NCBI GenBank assembly: GCA_041745535.1
Contig: JBGTIS010000074.1
Coordinates: 1 to 54,657, forward strand
Direction of reading: 5' to 3'
Length of the DNA: 54,657 bases
From: JBGTIS01 sp041745535
GTDB taxonomy: Bacteria; Bacteroidota; Bacteroidia; Cytophagales; Cyclobacteriaceae
Made by a program: the position numbers and the translations under genes. The notes under the pieces are model-generated. The model searched no databases. It was not told where the DNA came from and saw only the letters and a list, made by a program, of their open reading frames with translations. Positions 51,181-54,657 of the stretch are shown one piece after another (the first letter of the stretch is position 1; each line of letters opens with the position of its first letter).

Positions 51181-53631
51181 ATGAATTATTTAAAAAGTAT
51201 TCTATCATTACCCTTTATCCTGCTGTTACTGAGCGGGTATGCCGATCAAACCATTCAATTCAAAACAGAAAATCTGGTTATTACCCTCAATACCCAAGGG
51301 CAGCTTATGGCATTGGAAGATGTAGGCTCTGGCAAAAATTACCTGGCCCCAAACCAGGAAACCTATTTGTTATCGTTAAAAAAAGGTGAAACCATTTACC
51401 AGCCCACAGTCGCCCAATGGGACGGAAGCACCGAAACACTTCGGTTAAACTTCAAACCGCTTGCGCTGGATGCCCGGATGAAAGTAGCACAAAAGTCTGG
51501 GTATGTAACCTTTGAGTTGCAGGCACTGGAAGGCAATGGCAAAGAAGACATTGATCTGGTGTTGTGGGGCCCCTTTTCCACTACCATCGGGCAAACGGTG
51601 GGAGAAACGGTTGGCGTGGTTCGCGATAACGATTATGCCATCGGAATACAGGCGCTGAACATTAAAACATTGGGTGGTTATCCTACGCAGGCAGACGATA
51701 CCGACCCTGCCTATGACATATTTGCCTCTACGAGCCTGGTGGATATTCCCGATTCGCTGAAAGTACTGTACCGGGGGCAAACGGCCATGCATACGCCGGA
51801 AGGAAGCAAACTGCAGGCTTATTGCCGCAACCGGAATACCACCCGTACCATCAGCGTATGGAACCACGAATATTATACCGCACCGGCGTATGACGATGGC
51901 GGAATCACAGGAACAAAAATTGCCCTTTTTGGGTGCCCGCCTGCCCAGGCACTGGAGGTAATCGGCAACATTGAGCTGGCAGAAGGTTTACCCCACCCGG
52001 TAATCGACGGGGAATGGGGGAAAACAGCCACTGCCGCCACTGCTTCCTATCTGATTATGCCCTTTTCAGAGGACAATCTGGATGAATCTATCAAAATTGT
52101 AAAACAAGCCGGATTGCGTTATCTGTACCATGGGGGTCCATTTGAAACCTGGGGGCATTTCGAGCTCCAGAAAGCCTCTTTTCCTGATAACTGGGAAAGC
52201 ATGCGGCGCTGCGTGGAAAGCGCTGAAAAGGAAGGCGTGCGGCTCGGTGTGCATACCCTTTCCAATTTCATTACCACCAACGATCCGTATGTAACACCCA
52301 TTCCCGACCCACGACTGGCTAAAGTGGGAGAAAGTAAACTGATCAAAAACATCTCCCCTACCGACACACAAATAACCATTGAAGACCCGAAGTTTTTCAA
52401 CCAGATGAAAAACAATAATCTGCATACTGTACTGGTAGGCGATGAGCTGGTGCGGTATGGAACCGTATCGGAAACGCAGCCCTATACCCTGTTGAACTGT
52501 GCACGGGGAGCGTTTGGCACAAAAGCTACCACACACGAAGCAGGCTCCGCTATTGCCAAACTGATGGACCATGGGTATAAAACCTTTTTGGGCAATACCG
52601 AGCTTTCTATGGAAATGGCCAGAACGCTGGCAGATTTGTTCAATACCACCGGCCTTCGGCAGATATCGTTCGACGGACTGGAAGGGAACTGGGCCTCCGG
52701 CATGGGGCAGTTTGGCCGTCAGCTTTTTGTACAGCAATGGTACGATCACCTCAAGCCTGAACTAAAGGGAAAAGTGATCAATGATGCCAGCAATCCCGGG
52801 CACTTTTTCTGGCACATCTACACCCGCATGAACTGGGGCGAACCCTGGTATGCCGGTTTTCGGGAAAGCCAGACCCAGTACCGCATTCTGAACCAGGATT
52901 ATTTTCGCAGAAACCTGATGCCTTCCATGTTAGGGTGGTTCAATTTAACGGCCTCCATCGGACTGGAAGATGTGGAGTGGATGCTGGCACGTGCCGCGGG
53001 CTTTAATGCAGGCTTTGCCCTGAACGTCAGTCTGGATGCCCTACGGGAAAACGGGCTCAGCAATGAGATATTAGCCACCATTCAGCAATGGGAAACCGCC
53101 AGAATGAGCCGGGCATTTACGCCTGCGCAGCAACAGCAACTTCAGAACATCCATCATGAATTTCATATTGAAAAAGCTGGTGATAAACAATGGAAACTTT
53201 TTCAGGTAAATAATTTAATGGTTACCCATGAAAATAAACAGAAACAACCAGGCGAACCCGTATTCTCCACCATTGATTTTCAGAACCCCTATCAAGAGCA
53301 GGTATTGCAATGGCAGATAACTGCATCCGGCGATGGTGAGCAGGCGCAGCTATCAAAAGTTATCTTTGAAATAGACCATTATAAAACGGTGGAGATACCC
53401 GTTACCTTACAGGCAGGATACCATTTCAAATATGAAGGAAAACAGGAAGTCACAGTATACGATCCAAATTGGAAGGTAATACAAAAGATAACCGTTAATC
53501 CTGCTGATTTCCTGATCGCACAGGGAGATCATACAATTATACTGGACAGTAATTTCAGCACCACCGGGAAAGCTTCTTTAAAAGTAGAGTTCAAAACCAT
53601 AGACAAAGGTGAAATCATCAGCCCTGAATAA
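51181..53631 (+). CDS. Secreted glycosidase-like protein of unassigned family
   Basis: An 816-residue exported protein. A Sec signal (NYLKSILSLPFILLLLSGYA, about 1-21) is followed by an N-terminal beta-sandwich (about 22-290), a central (beta/alpha)8-like region (about 295-620) and a C-terminal beta-rich part. The order resembles GH97/GH31/GH36-type alpha-glycosidases. In the barrel, QISFDGLEGNWASG holds Asp498 and Glu501 at the end of a predicted strand, and LGVHTLSNFITTNDPY, KVINDASNPGHFFWHIYTR and RMNWGEPWYAGFRESQ are other polar loops. I do not recognise a named CAZy family. Context (directly after a sigma/FecR/SusC/SusD unit) supports a polysaccharide-degrading role. A lyase or lectin-like protein cannot be excluded. 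Confidence 0.7.
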   Translation: MNYLKSILSLPFILLLLSGYADQTIQFKTENLVITLNTQGQLMALEDVGSGKNYLAPNQETYLLSLKKGETIYQPTVAQWDGSTETLRLNFKPLALDARMKVAQKSGYVTFELQALEGNGKEDIDLVLWGPFSTTIGQTVGETVGVVRDNDYAIGIQALNIKTLGGYPTQADDTDPAYDIFASTSLVDIPDSLKVLYRGQTAMHTPEGSKLQAYCRNRNTTRTISVWNHEYYTAPAYDDGGITGTKIALFGCPPAQALEVIGNIELAEGLPHPVIDGEWGKTATAATASYLIMPFSEDNLDESIKIVKQAGLRYLYHGGPFETWGHFELQKASFPDNWESMRRCVESAEKEGVRLGVHTLSNFITTNDPYVTPIPDPRLAKVGESKLIKNISPTDTQITIEDPKFFNQMKNNNLHTVLVGDELVRYGTVSETQPYTLLNCARGAFGTKATTHEAGSAIAKLMDHGYKTFLGNTELSMEMARTLADLFNTTGLRQISFDGLEGNWASGMGQFGRQLFVQQWYDHLKPELKGKVINDASNPGHFFWHIYTRMNWGEPWYAGFRESQTQYRILNQDYFRRNLMPSMLGWFNLTASIGLEDVEWMLARAAGFNAGFALNVSLDALRENGLSNEILATIQQWETARMSRAFTPAQQQQLQNIHHEFHIEKAGDKQWKLFQVNNLMVTHENKQKQPGEPVFSTIDFQNPYQEQVLQWQITASGDGEQAQLSKVIFEIDHYKTVEIPVTLQAGYHFKYEGKQEVTVYDPNWKVIQKITVNPADFLIAQGDHTIILDSNFSTTGKASLKVEFKTIDKGEIISPE

Positions 53632-53696
53632 TGCCACTTTGCCAATCCAAATACAAAAGTCTTATGAGTAAATAATTGAGCATTATTAATTCTCAG

Positions 53697-53763
53697 TATT
53701 CAATTTTCAACGTACAATTTTCAATGATTTATTAAACCTTGAACATTGAGCCTTGAATATTAT
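53697..53763 (+). repeat. AT-rich flanking repeat, copy 1
   Basis: Unit with the blocks TATTCAATTTTCAACGTACA, ATTTTCAATGAT, TAAACCTTGAACATTGAGCC and TTGAATATT. It directly abuts and overlaps the stop codon of the four-helix-bundle gene. Confidence 0.8.
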
Positions 53764-54134
53764 TTGGTTTTGCGGATATTATTATTTCTGGCAGTGGCAA
53801 TACCTTTGGCAATGATCGCGATTAGTTCCTCGGTTTCATTGAAAAGCACAGTAAACTTACTGAGAGGCTGAATGAATGCTTTTCGTTGAATAATTTTCAA
53901 AGCGGCCCGGCATTCTTTTAGTTCTTTCAATACTATCCCCATTTTGTGGATAAAATCATTTCTGGACTCTGCCGCCTGAGCTTCCCCATAATTAAAGGTG
54001 GGTGAATGGCAAGATCGGATAAGCTGACCAGCAATATAATTTCCCGCTCTTGTGCTGGGTAAAGCTTCAACCAAATCAATCATGTTGCAGGTATAATCCA
54101 CAAGCCTATCCTCCAGGTCAAACTTTCTTTCCAT
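53760..54134 (-). CDS. Four helix bundle protein (S23/IVS type)
   Basis: A 124-residue protein of the four-helix-bundle family first seen as ORFs within intervening sequences of 23S rRNA. Typical segments: DLEDRLVDYTCNMIDLVEAL, NYIAGQLIRSCHSPTFNYGE, AQAAESRNDFIHKMGIVLKE and LKECRAALKIIQRK. It is related in fold to the Avd protein of diversity-generating retroelements, but no reverse transcriptase or template repeat is here. The function of stand-alone copies is unknown. The gene is bounded on both sides by copies of the same repeat of about 70 bp, with the 3' copy covering the stop codon and the other starting 17 bases before the ATG, as if gene and repeats form one transferable unit. Confidence 0.92.
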   Translation of the reverse strand: MERKFDLEDRLVDYTCNMIDLVEALPSTRAGNYIAGQLIRSCHSPTFNYGEAQAAESRNDFIHKMGIVLKELKECRAALKIIQRKAFIQPLSKFTVLFNETEELIAIIAKGIATARNNNIRKTK

Positions 54135-54151
54135 ATTTTTTAATTATAAAA

Positions 54152-54225
54152 TATTCAATTATCAACGTACAATTTTCAATGATCTACTAAACCTTGAATA
54201 TTGAACCTTGAGCCTTGAACATTAT
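54152..54225 (+). repeat. AT-rich flanking repeat, copy 2
   Basis: TATTCAATTATCAACGTACA, ATTTTCAATGAT, TAAACCTTGAATATTGAACC and TTGAGCCTTGAACATT. Nearly the same as copy 1 but with one extra CCTTGA-type heptad. It lies just upstream of the four-helix-bundle start. Confidence 0.8.
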
Positions 54226-54238
54226 TTTTAATTTTCAA

Positions 54239-54318
54239 TATTCAATTTTCAACGTACAATTTTCAATTAATTTCTAAACCTTAAATATTGAGCATTGAAC
54301 CTTGAACATTGAGCATTT
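54239..54318 (+). repeat. AT-rich flanking repeat, copy 3
   Basis: Tandem to copy 2: TATTCAATTTTCAACGTACA, ATTTTCAATTAAT, TAAACCTTAAATATTGAGCA and several TTGAACCTTGAACATTGAGC-like heptads. Ends 12 bases before the stop of the next minus-strand gene. Confidence 0.75.
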
Positions 54319-54329
54319 AAAACCGAACA

Positions 54330-54657
54330 TTACTTACTCCTCACCAGCAAGCCCATACCTTCCAATAACTGATCCTGCTCGTCGAGGGCGAGGCGGGCGG
54401 CTTTGGTAAATTTGCGTACCCAGGCATCCAGCGATTTCATGGCGATATCGCGTTCCTGCGTGGCCTGTTGTGCCTCTCCCCGCAAGCCCTTAAAGGTAAG
54501 TTTGGCCTCGCCAATGGCTTCTATCATGGCCTGCACCTGCGCCAGTTCTTCGGCAGTTACGCCCATGGCGGTAAACGCTTCCGGCATCTGCTCTATTTCC
54601 TGATAAAAATAACGGGCCTGCTCCATCCATACGGCCAGACCACGCTCCCGGGGCACA
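54330..54657 (-). CDS. Protein of unknown function, N-terminal part outside window
   Basis: C-terminal 108 or more residues of a minus-strand gene that runs off the right edge; the GTG near 54656 is probably internal. The visible part is helical: FYQEIEQMPEAFTAMGVTAE, ELAQVQAMIEAIGEAKLTFK, then LDAWVRKFTKAARLALDEQD and LLEGMGLLVRSK at the end. I recognise this C-terminal pattern (WxxKFxKxAxxAL...LLExxG) from unassigned Bacteroidota proteins of about 200 residues but know no function. It is upstream of the four-helix-bundle gene on the same strand, separated by the repeat copies. Confidence 0.7.
   Translation of the reverse strand, partial: VPRERGLAVWMEQARYFYQEIEQMPEAFTAMGVTAEELAQVQAMIEAIGEAKLTFKGLRGEAQQATQERDIAMKSLDAWVRKFTKAARLALDEQDQLLEGMGLLVRSK

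Noticed and set aside
52066..52749. 227-codon minus-strand open frame
   Set aside because: Antisense to the 816-aa secreted protein; no domain wording, Cys/His/Phe-rich.
53697..54318. Diversity-generating retroelement (Avd-like gene plus repeats)
   Set aside because: No reverse transcriptase, no template/variable repeat pair with A-specific differences; the repeats are low-complexity heptads.
53697..54318. CRISPR array
   Set aside because: Only three copies, unequal spacing with a gene between the first two, and no unique spacers of constant length.

Overview
The window looks like chromosome of a gliding-type Bacteroidota, most likely Cytophagales. The evidence is two SusC/SusD outer-membrane pairs, an ECF sigma/FecR pair with a DUF4974-type anti-sigma factor, DUF1553/DUF1501 proteins, DUF4301 and DUF5996 proteins, absence of strong Shine-Dalgarno sites, and a few exact matches to the Bacteroidota -7 box (TAnnTTTG). 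I see no tRNA, rRNA, CRISPR array or prophage block. Both window edges cut genes: a DUF1553 protein at the left and an unknown minus-strand protein at the right.

Layout. 1-11 kb is a glycan-use region: DUF1553 (5' end missing) and DUF1501, a GH106 alpha-L-rhamnosidase, then SusC/SusD pair 1, which lacks an STN domain, closed by a terminator. 11-14.6 kb holds a GNAT acetyltransferase, a nucleotidyltransferase broken by a transposase remnant, a mycobacterial-type methylenetetrahydrofolate reductase and a CPBP protease. 15-18.7 kb holds an isoquinoline-1-oxidoreductase-like molybdenum hydroxylase pair and an aldo/keto reductase. 19-20.5 kb holds a HigBA toxin-antitoxin unit, a possible 54-aa gene and an HxlR-like regulator. 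20.5-24.6 kb is a bicarbonate module (SulP transporter plus beta-carbonic anhydrase), then a TetR gene coupled to a small membrane protein and facing a large palindrome, then a methyltransferase remnant.

24.7-31.3 kb holds YwbE, DUF5996, DUF4301 and a class A penicillin-binding protein. 28.6-38.3 kb is partly decayed (a VanZ fragment and a frameshifted, truncated WcaI-like glycosyltransferase). It carries at least five copies of an intergenic repeat of about 155-175 bp with complementary ends and two internal hairpins whose stems change sequence but keep pairing. Between the repeats lies an intact two-gene operon: a 95-aa coiled-coil protein and a 1028-aa P-loop protein whose Walker A lysine is replaced by isoleucine. 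38.4-43.6 kb holds a lipoprotein-like ADP-ribosylglycohydrolase, an MscS channel, MogA, an unknown helical protein and a Gfo/Idh/MocA dehydrogenase.

43.9-53.6 kb is a classical regulated polysaccharide locus: ECF sigma, FecR, STN-type SusC, SusD, terminator, then a secreted 816-aa glycosidase-like protein of no family I can name. 53.7-54.4 kb has a four-helix-bundle (S23/IVS-type) gene framed by three copies of an AT-rich repeat of about 70 bp.

The best candidates for something undescribed are the hairpin repeat family, the two-gene P-loop operon and the 816-aa glycosidase-like protein. Assignments rest on motif recognition by eye; no database search was possible.
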